From Boswellia sacra (taxonomy: Eukaryota > Streptophyta > Magnoliopsida > Sapindales > Burseraceae): a stretch of 64,000 nucleotides of DNA. The position numbers and the translations under genes were made by a program. Under the pieces are notes generated by a model that saw only the letters and a list, made by a program, of their open reading frames with translations, was not told the DNA's origin and ran no database searches. Where the stretch lies: the NCBI GenBank assembly GCA_013180625.2, contig SNVD02005031.1, forward strand, positions 124,001-188,000, written 5' to 3'. Shown here piece by piece: positions 22,368-34,461 of this stretch (position 1 is the stretch's first letter; every line of letters starts with the position of its first letter).

Positions 22368-22553
22368 AACTATAACAGTTCTAAGGTAGTGAAACGTTTG
22401 ACTCAGTTAAAATTTTAAAATAAATAAAACTTAATCTATTTTAATTACTCAATTTTAATCAACTATAACAGTTCTAAGGTAGTGAAACGTTTGACTCAGT
22501 TAAAATTTTAGAATAAATAAAACTTAATCTATTTTAATTACTCAATTTTAATC
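22368..22553. repeat. Two 93-bp tandem copies with a 23S-rRNA-like core
   Basis: The unit 22368-22460 is repeated at 22461-22553 with one difference seen. Each begins with AACTATAACAGTTCTAAGGT followed by AGTGAA. This differs by three transitions from the universally conserved organellar/bacterial 23S rRNA segment around the I-CeuI target site. All three changes fit C-to-T decay on one strand or the other. Similarity ends after about 26 bases, and the rest of the unit is AT-rich and unrecognised. Confidence 0.75.
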
Positions 22554-22940
22554 CATAGAGATTTTTTTCTATATTTATACGTCACTAGAAATTTCAAAAT
22601 TAACTTTATAATCCTGTGATTGAGTAATTGTCTATATACACTTTTTTACTTATAAAACAAAGTTTCTTGATAATTATTAGCACAAGTGTAATAATTATAT
22701 TCCAAACCATGATTTTGAAGAAGTTTACTGTTTCCCATCAGCCCTCTCTATCAAACCCATAACAAATAGAGATATAATAATGACTAATGGCTAATATATT
22801 GTTGACTTTCGTGATGGCAAACACTGCATAAAAGCTATCAAACGTCCGACTTGACTGCTATATGTATAACCGGCCATTTCTCTAGAAGAAAGACTCGATT
22901 TATGACTCCCCCGAAGAAATGACTTGGGTATAACAGCTGT
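22554..22940. other. Intergenic AT-rich DNA
   Basis: No gene, repeat end or structured motif was recognised on either strand. Confidence 0.5.
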
Positions 22941-23137
22941 GTTTAAGGATGAACATTTGCTCCATTGGATCCGGGACCCCGATCAGACTCGGATCAATAT
23001 GACGGGTCAAGACCCGTCCCAGAGTATCATTAGGTCGGGTCTGGGATAAAAAAATTTTGCCCCGGCCGAGGCGTGTCAGGGTCCGGGTTCGGGTCCAACC
23101 ACCTGGACCGGTACGTAGACCCATCCCACCCCGCAAG
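22941..23137. repeat. GC-rich repeat fragment
   Basis: A sharply GC-richer block in AT-rich surroundings contains GGTCCGGGTTCGGGTCC and repeated GGGTC/GACCC words. It resembles the GC-rich part of plant non-autonomous DNA elements such as the one at 24241-24400. No ends or duplication could be fixed. Confidence 0.4.
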
Positions 23138-23925
23138 TAAGCCTGGAAAATTCTATACGACCTGTTAACACGACACGAACCCATTCGATAAAAACGTGTT
23201 TTGGATTTAATATTATCGGATTGGGTCGTTAATGGGTTAACACGATAAAACCCGTTCGATATCGGACCGTGTTTGGGTTTATACTATAAAAAACCGTTTC
23301 ACCCGTTTAACCCGTTAATATTAAGGATAATATAGTAAATTTATTTATGATACATAAAACAATATAATAAAGTATAACAAATACTAATTTATAACTATAT
23401 TTAACCTAATTAAAATTATTCTAATATAATTACGTCATCTTTTTCTTATGCGTGTATGAGTATGACATTTTGATGAGAAATATAAATAAGAAACTTATAA
23501 AATGTTCTATTTAATTTTCAGAAATCATTCAATAATTGGACATTATCAATTATTTATCTTAAATACACTTTAGATGGATATTTAAATGATGTTGGATACA
23601 AAATTTTGTTTATATTTTCGTATAATATTAAATTTGGATGTTTCGATAGATTTCAAAATATTTGTTAGATTTTAAATTTATAAACTATTGGTTGTATTAT
23701 TTGTTTAGAATTTATACAAATCATGTTATACATATTATTGTCTAACTTGAAAATAAAAAAATGGGTTAAATGGGTTGGATTCGGGTAACACGTTAAGTTA
23801 ACAGTCGGTTTGGTTTTATAGATTTAGACCCAATAAGTTAATGGGTCGGATTTGGATTAAAATAATTTAACACGACACGGATACAAAACGATACGAAACC
23901 GCTCTAGCACGACCTATTGCCAGGT
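23138..23925. repeat. MITE-like element with CGACACGA / ACCCGTT words
   Basis: The left end reads CCTGGAAAATTC..TTAACACGACACGAACC and the right end reads TTAACACGACACGG..ATTGCCAGG. The outermost CCTGG..AAT/ATTGCCAGG and the inner CACGACACG words show partial symmetry. Between them are GGGTTAACACG-type words and a 400-bp AT-rich core. This matches a widespread class of plant non-coding DNA elements, but the target-site duplication is not clear. Confidence 0.5.
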
Positions 23926-24240
23926 CTACCCACAAGATTTAGGGGTATATTTATAAATTTTTAAAATTTTAGGACTATTAGGTAGTTTTTTAGGTTATAT
24001 TTGTTAAACTTTTCATATATATAAATTCTTAATCATTTTACAAACAATGCAAATACTTTAATAAAAATTACATTTTAATTAATAATTAACATCTTTTAGT
24101 ATATTAACATTAATTTAATCATATTATAATGATATGATGAGAAATTGATAAAAGAGTTATTTACAAAAATGTAAATGTTACAGGGGATGAAGTTAGAAAA
24201 ATATAAAGATTATAGGGATGTGATTGAAAAAATATAAATA

Positions 24241-24400
24241 GAGACGGGGCGGGGCAGGGCAGGTCTGGATCTGCTCAAAATTTTTTTGTCCCGTCCCATC
24301 CTGCCCCGCAAAGGGGTAAAGGGGCGGGGCAGAAAAAAAAAATTTGAGCGGGACGAGGCTGGATACTTGCCGCCCTGTACCCGTCCCACCCCAATTCCAA
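24241..24400. repeat. GC-rich hairpin-forming repeat
   Basis: Imperfect inverted halves face each other. The left half has GGGGCGGGGCAGGGC, CTGCTCAAAATTTTTTT and GTCCCGTCCC. The right half has GGGGCGGGGCAG, A-run AATTTGAGCGGGACG and CCGTCCCACCCC. About 160 bp could fold on itself. It is flanked by AT-rich DNA and probably derives from a small non-autonomous DNA transposon. Confidence 0.5.
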
Positions 24401-24419
24401 GCTTAACTGTATTCATATA

Positions 24420-26490
24420 ATTATTTTTTATTTTATCTAAAAATCCTAAATTTATATATAAAAGTTATAAATAAGTATATAAAGTTATAAATTTATAAAT
24501 AAGTATATAAAAATTATAAATATAATTTTTATTTATTTATTTATAATTTTTATATATTTATTTACGATTTTTATATAAATAAATAATTATTGTATATATA
24601 TAACAGATGTGGTATAATCAAACTCTTTTACCAAGGAATGCTCCAGACATAAACAGTGACTAGCTATCAGCATGTTATCAGCCTTGGCTATTGTGCAAAA
24701 AGTTTCCAAAGTGAGCTATCTCAAATTCCGTCAAATTTCGTCTAAAGTAACACGTGTTCCATATTGGGAAGGAAATTTATTTAAATGGTGGTGCGTTGAC
24801 GATTGTTAAGCATATCTTGTTTGGAAATTTTGTGATGAAGAGGAAAGGGTTGAAAAAAAGACGCAACTCAGTTTAAAGGGTTTGACGAAGATTAAAGATA
24901 AAGAGCAGGCATAATCAGCCCATATCATTCATCTAATTAACACTCATAAGTAGGTTAAATATTGTACTATAGTTGGGTTAGTAATTAATTATATTTGAAT
25001 TTGTAGATCAAGTAATTTTTTCACATTAGGAGGCTGTTTGATTCAGGCTTTTAAGTATGAATCTATTCAGATTTGAGTGATTCAAATTACAGTAGTGCTC
25101 AACTCATAACTTTTATATAATTCAAATTTTATAATCTGTTGTGACGATGAATATGATGAAAATCCTCTAGAGAAGGAAAAAAAAAGAATGAGAAAAGTCA
25201 GATCTTGAATAGGATTTTACTATATAAATTGTTAAATCAGATTGTGGAGTTTAAGTTATATAAAGATTATAACTCTAAAGTTATTTTTAAAATATTATTT
25301 TTACTTTTTTTAACATCTAATCACTTATTTTCAGATAAAATTGTCTGAGTGAAAAAAAAAACGAAAACAACCACTTTTTTTTTATTTAAAACCCCCTCAT
25401 GGTTTAAAACACCGTAAATACCCAAATATATAAATTAGAAACAATTCTTTTTTTTTTTCTGCAGGGGATTGCGATGGGTGGGGAGCTAGCAATGCCGCTT
25501 TGACGGTTCTGCGTAATGGGGTGATGTGCTAGGAGATTTTGGAGGGTGTTTTTGTGGATTGGATGAGCGATCTCGTGCAGCTTCAGTGGGTCTGCAGATG
25601 GAAGCTCTATGAAGAGATGAGAGACAATAGAGAGATGGAGAAGGAGAGAAGAAACAGTGAAGAGAGAAGAAACAAAGTAGAGGGAAGAAAATAGCGCAGA
25701 AAAGAGGGGAGAGATTGTGTTGGAGAGAGAAAAATATTTTTTTAATTTTAATTTTAGATAAAAATAGTTTAAAATTGATAAAAAATAAATAACTAATTAA
25801 TTTAAAAAAAGTTGGTTAATAATTGAAAAAGAGCAAAATAGAATAGAATAGAATTAATTAGAAAATAAAAATAAATTTAATGTATAATTTAAAAAGTATA
25901 ATTAATAAGTATTAAATATAATTATTGATAATGTTGGTTTAATTTTATTAATTATTTAATTTTTAAAGTATTGTAACGAATATAAGATAAATATTTTATA
26001 TTTAATATTATGAGGGTAAAAAAATATTTTAAAATTAAGATGTTCTCTTATCAACTTTTTTTTAATGTATATAAAAAATAAATAATTATAAATAATTTAA
26101 ATTAAATATTAAAAAATATTTAGATCTAAAATATGTTACGAAAACAAACGGCCCAATTCAAAGTAATTTTTTTAATTCAAATCGCTCTATTTAATGTTGT
26201 GTTCACGTGGGTTATCTATGTTATGTGAATTATTAATTTCAAAGTAAAATAATTTGACTGAAAGCCTTGACCTATTCTTGGTAGAAAAGGAATAATTCAA
26301 AGGTACGTATTCGGCTTTGTTTTCAATCATGTTGGCTAACACAGGCAGACAATCATTTGCTTGTTGCTCATATTTGACCTACATGCCATCAATTTCTTTA
26401 ATAATATTTTTATGATCTGATTTTTCCTCAGCTGTAGCTATATTTACACCTGAGCATTAAATAAGCTAAACGTTTCCTACAAAAATTTTA
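24420..26490. other. AT-rich region, possible decayed MITE
   Basis: 24420-24600 is an AT-only stretch of TATAAATAAGTATATAAA-type words. At 25028 GGCTGTTTGATTCAGGC and at about 26150 AAACAAACGGCCC are loosely inverted, which may mark a decayed non-autonomous DNA element of about 1.1 kb with a purine-rich GAGAGAAGAAA segment inside (25610-25735). No protein-coding segment was recognised. Confidence 0.3.
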
Positions 26491-26493
26491 AAT

Positions 26494-26627
26494 ATGTCTT
26501 CCCCGTTTCAGGAGCAGCTCTTAATCTAGCCCAAAATGCTAAGCAAGATGGTGTTTTTCATCCTAGCGTTTGGGGGGATCATTTCCTCTCATATGCTAGT
26601 GTTTCCACCGTAAAAGCTAACATATAA
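26494..26627 (+). pseudogene. Terpene synthase exon-1 fragment
   Basis: The short frame reads LAQNAKQDGVFHPSVWGDHF then LSYAS. This matches the start of plant angiosperm terpene synthases of the TPS-a type, where exon 1 encodes a few residues and then RRx8W. Here the paired arginines are replaced (KQ) while the x8-W spacing and the PSxWGDxFL motif remain. An ATG at 26494 reads MSSPFQ but is in a different frame from the motif, so an indel separates them, and TAA at 26625-26627 ends the reading. No later exon with the RDR or DDxxD motifs was found. It is a severed relic. Confidence 0.55.
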
Positions 26628-27420
26628 GTCAATAAAAGGACAATTTTGGAGATTAAATGGAGTATGTTGAGAAATAAGATTGATTTAAAAATTTTAGTGG
26701 TGTGTAGTGAGATAAAATGTGGCGGCTGCATAGAACCATTTTTTCCAATAAAGATGTCAAATTAAGCCATTGATAAATTATAGCACATGCAAGCGTTTTT
26801 TTTCAAAGTAATTGCACCAGCTTTGCCTTTATTTTTCTTATTAGAAGTAATATAATAATACACATATGATTAAAATGACATCGTTTCGAAATTATAATAT
26901 TTTAAAAATATATAAATGTGACATCGTCACCACTGGTGGCATAAAACGACTAAGTTGGAGTGGCAAATTCAGTCGGACGGGGCGGGGATCCGGAAACCTG
27001 GGCCACCGTGGCTGGCCATTCAATTTATTTGATTTCAAAATTTTATTTATTTATAATACATAGACAAGGGTTGATCCTAGGACCTAGAAATGTAGGATTT
27101 CACCTGCAGACTACTTGAGATGTTTTCTTGGTTATTATTGCAAACTATTTTATATAAATTAATAATAACATATAAATTTTAAATAAATTGACGTAGCTCA
27201 AGTTTGAACCCGCGCCACAAAGAAAGCCCTTACTCCTCGTACACCAACAGGTCGCACCTTACTTTGTTATCTGGCCTCGGAAAAAAAATTCTGAGAAATT
27301 TCTTAGGATCCAGAGGAGTGAAATTAATGCCCAAGGTCGGGGCAAGGGAGGGTTTTGCCATCCCTAATCACACCTTCATTCTTGGAAAAATTTTATATAG
27401 TGGTATTGACTATTGACTTA
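26628..27420. other. Intergenic region before the foldback
   Basis: Mostly AT-rich. A patch at 26960-27020 is GC-rich (GGGGCGGGGATCCGG), and 27190-27290 contains AGTTTGAACCC, a weak resemblance to a tRNA-type B box that is too short to call a SINE. Nothing else is supported. Confidence 0.35.
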
Positions 27421-29912
27421 GGTGGTGTTTGTTTTCTTCCACTTATCACTTAACACTTAAAGTGTTTAGATCTAAATCTTAAAATTTTTGTTTGTTTTTC
27501 CATTTAGCACTTATTTTAAGTGATAAATCACTTAATTGAAAAAGTGAAAATTTATCACTTTTTCTAATCACTATTGTCTAAATGAGATGTTAAAAATTTT
27601 ATGCCATAAATATCCTTACATATTAAAATAATATAAAGTTTATCCAATTTTCTAATCATTATTGTCTAAATGAGGTGTTAAAAAATTTATTTCATAAATA
27701 TCCCTACATATTAAAATAATATAAATTTTATCAAATTTTTATTTATGAATATTATTTTAATTTATTAAAACGTACAATTTTGGTATATTTGTGATTGTTT
27801 TAGTACTTATTATCAAATTGTTATATTATTTATTACTATATTTATAATTACCAAATTAAAATATGATAAATATTTTTATAATTGGTAAACTTTCATTTAT
27901 TTCTATTAATATTTCAAATTAATTAGCTAATAATATGTTGAATAATAACTATTGAAAATTTTGATATCATTATAAATAGCGAGTTTTAAAATAGATAATA
28001 TATTTGATAGAATTTTATTACATATTATAGGGACAGTTTTATTGAAACTTCAAAAGTTATTTATTAGATTGCTAAGGACATCTTATTTTATTTAATATTG
28101 TAAATTTAAAGTAAAAAATTAATATTTAATATTGTCAGTTAAAAGATCTTATTAGTTTTTTTTTTGTTAAGTTTATGAAATGGAAAACATTTTAATTAAT
28201 AGGATTATTCGTCTATGATTCAAAATATGGTCCTTAAAATGTAATGAATAAAATACTACTCTTACAATTTTTTTATAGAAATTGATATGGCTTAAACTTG
28301 ATCTAATTGGAGGAATGAATTTTAAAAATTGATAATATTAATGATATAGTAGTTATACAATAATATCATATGAGTTTATATAATATAATATTAACTATTT
28401 AAATGAAAAAGAATTTTTATTTAATTTTAGTTAATAATTATTTTTTAAAGGTTGTAAGAAATATAATATTAATTATTTAAATGAAAAAGAATTTTGATTT
28501 AATTTTATTAACTATTTAATTTTTAAATGATTGTATAAATATAAATATATAAATTTTAATTTTAACAAGGGTAAAAAAGTCACATTAAAGGTAAAATATT
28601 CTCTTTCCACTTTTTTTAAGTGGTATCTAAAAAAGCAAACAAACATCCACTTTTTTAAAGGTTGTGTTTGTTTCAATCACTTAACACTTTTAAAATATTC
28701 TCTTTCCACTTTTTTTAAGTGGTATCTAAAAAAGCAAACAAACATCCTATTAAGTGACTTTTACCCTTGTTAAAATTAAAATTTATATATTTATATTTAT
28801 ACAATCATTTAAAAATTAAATAGTTAATAAAATTAAATCAAAATTCTTTTTCATTTAAATAATTAATATTATATTTCTTACAACCTTTAAAAAATAATTA
28901 TTAACTATAATTAAATAAAAATTTTTTTTATTTAAATAGTTAATATTATATTATATAAACTCATATGATATTATTGTATAACTACTATATCGTTAATATT
29001 ATCAATTTTTAAAATTCATTCCTCCAATTAGATCAAGTTTAAGCCATATCAATTTGTATAAAAAAATTGTAAGAGTAGTATTTTATCTTTACATTTTAGG
29101 ACCATATTTTGAATCATAAAAAATAATTTATTAATTAAAGTGTTTTCCATTTCATAAACTTAAAAAGAAAAAAAAACTAATATGATCTTTTAACTGACAA
29201 TATTAAATATTAATTTTTACTTTAAATTTACACTATTAAATAAAATAAAATGTCCTTAGCAATCTAATAAATAACTTTTGAAGTTTCAATAAAACTGTCC
29301 CTATAATATGTAATAAAATTCTATCAAATATATTATCTATTTTAAAACTCGCTATTTATAATGATATCAAAATTTTCAATAGTTATTATTCAACGTATTA
29401 TTAGCTAATTAATTTGAAATATTAATAGAAATAAATGAAAGTTTACCAATTATAAAAAAATATTTATCATATTTTAATATGGTAATTATAAATATAGTAA
29501 TAAATAATATAACAATTTGATAATAAATACTAAAACAATCACAAATATACCAAAATTGTACCTTTTAATAAATTAAAATAATATTCATAAATAAAAATTT
29601 GATAAAATTTATATTATTTTAATATGTAGGGATATTTATAGAATAAATTTTTTAACACCTCATTTAGACAATAATGATTAGAAAATTGAATAAACTTTAT
29701 ATTATTTTAATATGTAAGGATATTTATGGCATAAAATTTTTAACATCTCATTTAGACAATAGTGATTAGAAAAAGTGATAAATTTTCATTTTTTCAATTA
29801 AGTGATTTATCACTTAAAATAAGTGCTAAATGGAAAAACAAACAAAAATTTTAAGATTTAGATCTAAACACTTTAAGTGTTAAATAATAAGTGGAAGAAA
29901 ACAAACACCACC
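27421..29912. mobile_element. Large foldback (inverted-repeat) element, about 2.5 kb
   Basis: The left arm (27421 to about 28590) reappears inverted as the right arm (about 28745 to 29912) with small differences. The ends are GGTGGTGTTTGTTTTCTTCC and its complement. Arm pairing continues through long AT-rich sequence. The central loop of about 150 bp contains a 100-bp-period direct duplication of AAAATATTCTCTTTCCACTT. Outside the arms the symmetry continues a few bases (CTTA on the left, TAAG on the right), so TSD and terminus cannot be separated. No protein is encoded. Transcription through it would give a perfect-type hairpin RNA, a likely source of small RNAs. Confidence 0.85.
28592..28748. 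repeat. 100-bp direct duplication in the foldback loop
   Basis: The string beginning AAAATATTCTCTTTCCACTT and ending AAGCAAACAAACATCC occurs at 28592 and again at 28692. CAAACAAACATCC resembles the outer ends of the foldback, so the loop may hold the remains of inner termini from a dimeric insertion. Confidence 0.7.
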
Positions 29913-31914
29913 TAAGTTTTAAATCTTTTGGGTCCACTACTGAGACCTAGAATTGACGTAGAATCATGATGATCTCATATTTGGATCTAGAACCGACCCA
30001 AAACCATTAAGAGCATACATAGAACTACCCCATTCAGTTCTAGTTTCGCGATTCTATGGTTCCACAGTTCCAATTGCTATTTCCAACTATTATATTATGT
30101 ACTTGACATTTTTCTAGCCTTTGTCAACTTTGACTTTAAAAACATAAATAGTGATTATCAGTATATGCACCACTGTTAAGTTACCTATTATATATGATTA
30201 ACTCTTATTGTTTAGCTTGAAGACATTAACACATATTTGTAATTACAATAAATTCATTATGCTAACTTATCGAATATAATATCTTGTTTGGGATGGAGTA
30301 ATAAACTTTTTATTTGGTAGTCCCAACAAATTAATTACGATTAATAATTTAAAAAAGTTTATATCATTGAACAAACCTCATTGAACAAAAAAGAAATTGA
30401 GAGAGAAAAAAAGAAGAATAAAATATAGTGAATGAAACGAATTATTTATATTTCATCATAGTTCAATATAAAAAAAATCACAAAAATGATAATAGTGTGG
30501 CCTCTCCAGTCTCTAATTTATAAACAGATAATAATCAAACTACTGTATAATAGGAAAAATTTTATAGATGACCTTGACATATGACATATTATCAGAAATG
30601 ACCCTTTTTTTTTTTTTTTTTTTAATTGTATAGGCACAAATGATCTCGACGTGAGCTTCCCCCTGTTACCGTTACACATATTAGGGCTAAAACAGTAATT
30701 GAATAGATAATTTTTTAATCTTCACATGTATAAATGCAACAAGTGGACAGGGCGACATGTGCACACGAGCAGGGATAATTTTATGCCCTGTGTTGACTAA
30801 TACCATTTTCTCTCTCCTATTTCTATTATCATTCTCCCCTTCTAGAAAACCTTTTATTTTCATCTTCTCATATTCTCTCTGTCTTCTCTCTATTGTGTCG
30901 TCTTCATGAACACGAAACCTAGCAAATCCTTGATTGACACTCCGACATTCATCCACTCTACTAGCATCGGTGACGATGGTGGTTGCTGGCTTGCTGCAGT
31001 GCACGGTGAAGACGGTGAAAATGATAGAAGCATAAGTTCCTTGGTGAAGAAGAAAGCTATGTGTTTTCTGTTAAATAATTTTTTTTTTAAAATTTTATGG
31101 TCGTGTCTTCTTGCATGCCTTATTCTGTGATTTAAGAAGACATTATTTTCTTCTTTTTTTTTTTAAATTTGTTTTCAGTTGAAAAAGTTCATATTTTTAT
31201 TCATTTTGGCTCTGGATGTTGTTGCACATCATGTTAAGTGCTACGTTTGTGTTGTTTTTTTTTTTTTTTTTTTTTAACTTTATATGTTGATATTTTATGG
31301 TACACTTGTATTTTGTAATATATTCTGTGTTTGGGCAATGAAATATATGTGAGAAGTGTCGATATGAAATGGGTTTGATAATGGGTTTCATTTGTGTGCA
31401 GTTTTAGTAAAAAATGTTAATGCTTTTCCTTTTTTTTTTTGTTCATTCGATCAAATTTTTGGGTTTGTATTTAATTATTCCATTTATATATGAATAACTT
31501 GTTATGTGGTTTGCTAAAAAATATTGATACGTGTTTCATTTGTGCTCAAGTTATCATAAAGCTACTTGCTTTTTCGTGTGTTAAGTGGTAGACAATATGT
31601 CCGACTTAACAATTGTCATAAAATATTGATATGTCATTGTTTTTAGTTTGTATACTGCATACTATGTTCTAATAATATCCTATGTACTATATTCTAATTA
31701 ATATTTGTTTTCATTGTGATTTTTGTCTAAGTTGTGAGTGATGTATGTGGACTATGATCTCTTAATATCTACTGTGTGCTATGTTCAAAAGCCAGTAGTG
31801 ATTTTAGTTTAACTTCTTAGTGATCTGGGTGATTATTTTTTTGATTTATATATACTCTATACTATGTTATCTGAGATGGCATAATTCTATGGTTTACATT
31901 TTCTACTCAGTAAT
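29913..31914. other. Flank of the foldback and 5' region of the MULE
   Basis: AT-rich DNA with poly-T runs (30604-30624, 31255-31275). A pyrimidine-rich leader at 30805-30905 precedes an ATG at 30906 with a 74-codon open frame (MNTKPSKSLIDTPTFI..) that matches nothing I know; it could be an untranslated or captured part of the MULE. The left terminal inverted repeat of the MULE was not identified. Confidence 0.35.
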
Positions 31915-31943
31915 TTGGTGTTTTCTGTTTTCAATGTATGTAG

Positions 31944-34458
31944 GATGAACTTATTTACTATCAGGATATATATATTCATTGCTAACTATATTATTGCTAA
32001 TATAGACCCTGATGAGTTTAGCAGAATTGGCCTTGTAAAATTTGCACTAATTATGTGCAATGTTAGTAATGAATTGTCTCAAGGTTATAAGATTAGGGCA
32101 AAGTTGCCATGGACTAGGGGCTATTTAGAAATAAAGAATGATATTGATATGCAAAAAGTCTTTAGGTTATATCAACAAAGGGGTTTGTATGAAATAGATA
32201 TGAGTATGGATTCCCTACCTGTAGGCACTGGCCAATCCTAGTTGCCAAGCTTAATTAGCCAACAACTAACATAATACAACCTGTTAAGGAACTAGAACCA
32301 TCTAATATTCCAGATCGAGTAGGAGAAATGTTTTCCAACCTTTAAGATTTCTCACATTAGGATACCTTACTTGGTTCTAAGAGTCAAAAGTCCTGCTATA
32401 CTCAAACAAATCCACCAACCCAACCAAAACCAATTACTATTCTCACAAATGATAAGCCCCAAATGATGAACCAAGATCCATAACCCAATGATGCCCATGA
32501 AATTGATTCTGAGTCTAGTGATTCTGATAATACATCTGATGCAATGAGTGCTGGGTTACCTAAAGACATTAGGGAGTTAATTGAGGTTTAACACTTGGAT
32601 TAATGATGAAGGGAATAATGTAGCTGGTGGGAATGGTGATGAGGGTTATGGTAGGGAGTGGAATGGTGTGAAGTTTGTAAATGATGACTTAGAAAGGTAT
32701 GAGAGTGATGACGTGTCCCTAGACAATGAGAGTGGGGAGGATGCACCACTAACCATGATTGCTAGAAAGATCAAGGGTAAAGACTTCGTGCAGCCAGGTA
32801 AGGATAGGGAAATTGAATTTAAAGTTGGAATATCTTTAGGTCTATCTAAGAATTTAGAATAGCCTTAAAACATCATACAGTGTTTGTAGATTGTAATTTT
32901 AAAAGAATTAAAAGTTCCAAGACTAGGGTCACGGCTAAGTCTCTAGCTGAAGGATGCCCTCAAAGGATACACATGCATCTACTCTTCCAGATGGGTAGAA
33001 TTTCATGATTAAAAACTTCACTAATAAACACGTTTGCACTAGAATAGATAACACTAATGAAGCCACATCACCTTGGATTTACAAGAGATTCTTAGAGACC
33101 ATTAAGGGTATGCCAGATTTAAAAGTTAGGTACACAGTGACTGAGTTGGAGAGAAAAGAAATTAACATAGGAAGGCAAAGGTTGTATAAAGTAAAGAAAA
33201 TGGCTCTTGAGAAACTAGGAGATGATCATGTTGAGGCTTATGTATTACTAAATAAATATCCCACCATGGTTTTAAAAACAAATCCTAGTACAATCGCAAA
33301 AATTATGGCTGAATAGATTACTCCTTCCTCAGGTCCAATTTTTAAAAGATTTTTTTTAATAATTTCCAATCCAAAAAGTAGGTTTTATTTTCGGTTGTAA
33401 GCTATTTATAGGGATAGATGGCTGTCATTTGAAGGGTATTTTTGAGGGTACGCTTCTATCAGTAGTAACTTTAGATGCCAACAACGGCATTTTTCCTTTA
33501 GTTGTGACGTTGTGTGACAAAATGCTGACAATTGGACCTTTTTTTGTCACATTTGTGGGATTATTTAGGGCAAGGTCAGGGTGAAGCCTTTACATTCATG
33601 AGTGATAGGCAAAGCGGATTAGTGCAAGCTTTAGAGGTCACATGGCCCAGTGCTTATAGAAGATTCTGTGTTAGGTATGTGTATGCCAATTTCAAGGCTA
33701 GGTGGCCTGGTGTGGTGTTTAGGAATTTGTTATGGATGGCTAGTAGTTCCACTAACTCATAGCATTTTAGAGTTGCGATGGACAAAACTAAAAGTTTAGA
33801 AGAGGTGGCCTTTACTTACCTTACTAATATACCTTATAGTTTATGGGCTAGACATGCTTTTGATGTTCATTTGAAATGTGATCATGTTATAAACAACCTG
33901 ACTGAGTCATTCAATTGTTGGTTAGGTAAGTAGAAAAGTAAGGCAATATTGACATTGGTGGAATACATTAGGAGAAGGGTGATGATCAAGTTCCATGAAA
34001 GAGCTGAAAATGCTATGACATAAGACACTAATGTATCTCCAAATGTTGTTAAAAAAAATTGAAAAACATAGGCAGGATGGGAGGATCTTGAGGATTCTTT
34101 GTAGTAAAGATCATTGCTACAAATTACTTGATGTTATAGAGCATTTATTATGAAGTTGAACAAGAGAAATTATGTGTAGGGCCTGGTAGGTTAGTGGGTT
34201 ACCATGTAGGCACGTATATAATGACATGGTTGACTAGAAATGGGCTTGACCTAATAGGCTATATCCATGATTATTTTAGGAGGCAGGCCTATATCCAAAC
34301 TTAGTCCAACATGATAGTGCCAATCCTAGATACGTGTGTTTAGGAAGAGTTGGAAACTGAAGATTTACTTCCTCTCATGCACAAAAGATAACCTAATAGA
34401 CCAAAATGTTGAAGAAATAGAGAAGTAGGTGAAGAACCTAGGATAAAAAGAATTTTTG
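31944..34458 (+). pseudogene. MULE (Mutator-like) transposase, 5' part
   Basis: Pieces in several frames follow the order of plant MuDR-type transposases. They are an N-terminal region (31944-32240), an acidic linker (32581-32862), the MuDR zinc-binding domain (33005-33316: NEATSPWIYKRF, IYKVKKMALEKL-like) and the DDE core. The core includes IDGCHLKG near 33415 (first catalytic Asp), FMSDRQSGLVQAL (33595) and FCVRYVYANFKARWPG (33664). A C-terminal part follows, including PGRLVGYHVGTYIMTWLTR (34180). Stops and frameshifts are frequent, so it is dead. The reading is cut at 34458 by the Harbinger element and resumes in frame at 39987. Confidence 0.8.
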
Positions 34459-34461
34459 GGG

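Noticed and set aside
22900..23184. Minus-strand frame rich in Gly, Arg and Thr
   Set aside because: Composition follows the GC-rich repeat block; it is not a gene.
27190..27290. Possible SINE with a B-box-like AGTTTGAACCC
   Set aside because: No A box at the right distance, no poly-A tail and no target-site duplication were found.
28531..28773. Frame in the foldback loop
   Set aside because: Its repeated residues come from the 100-bp duplication in the loop.
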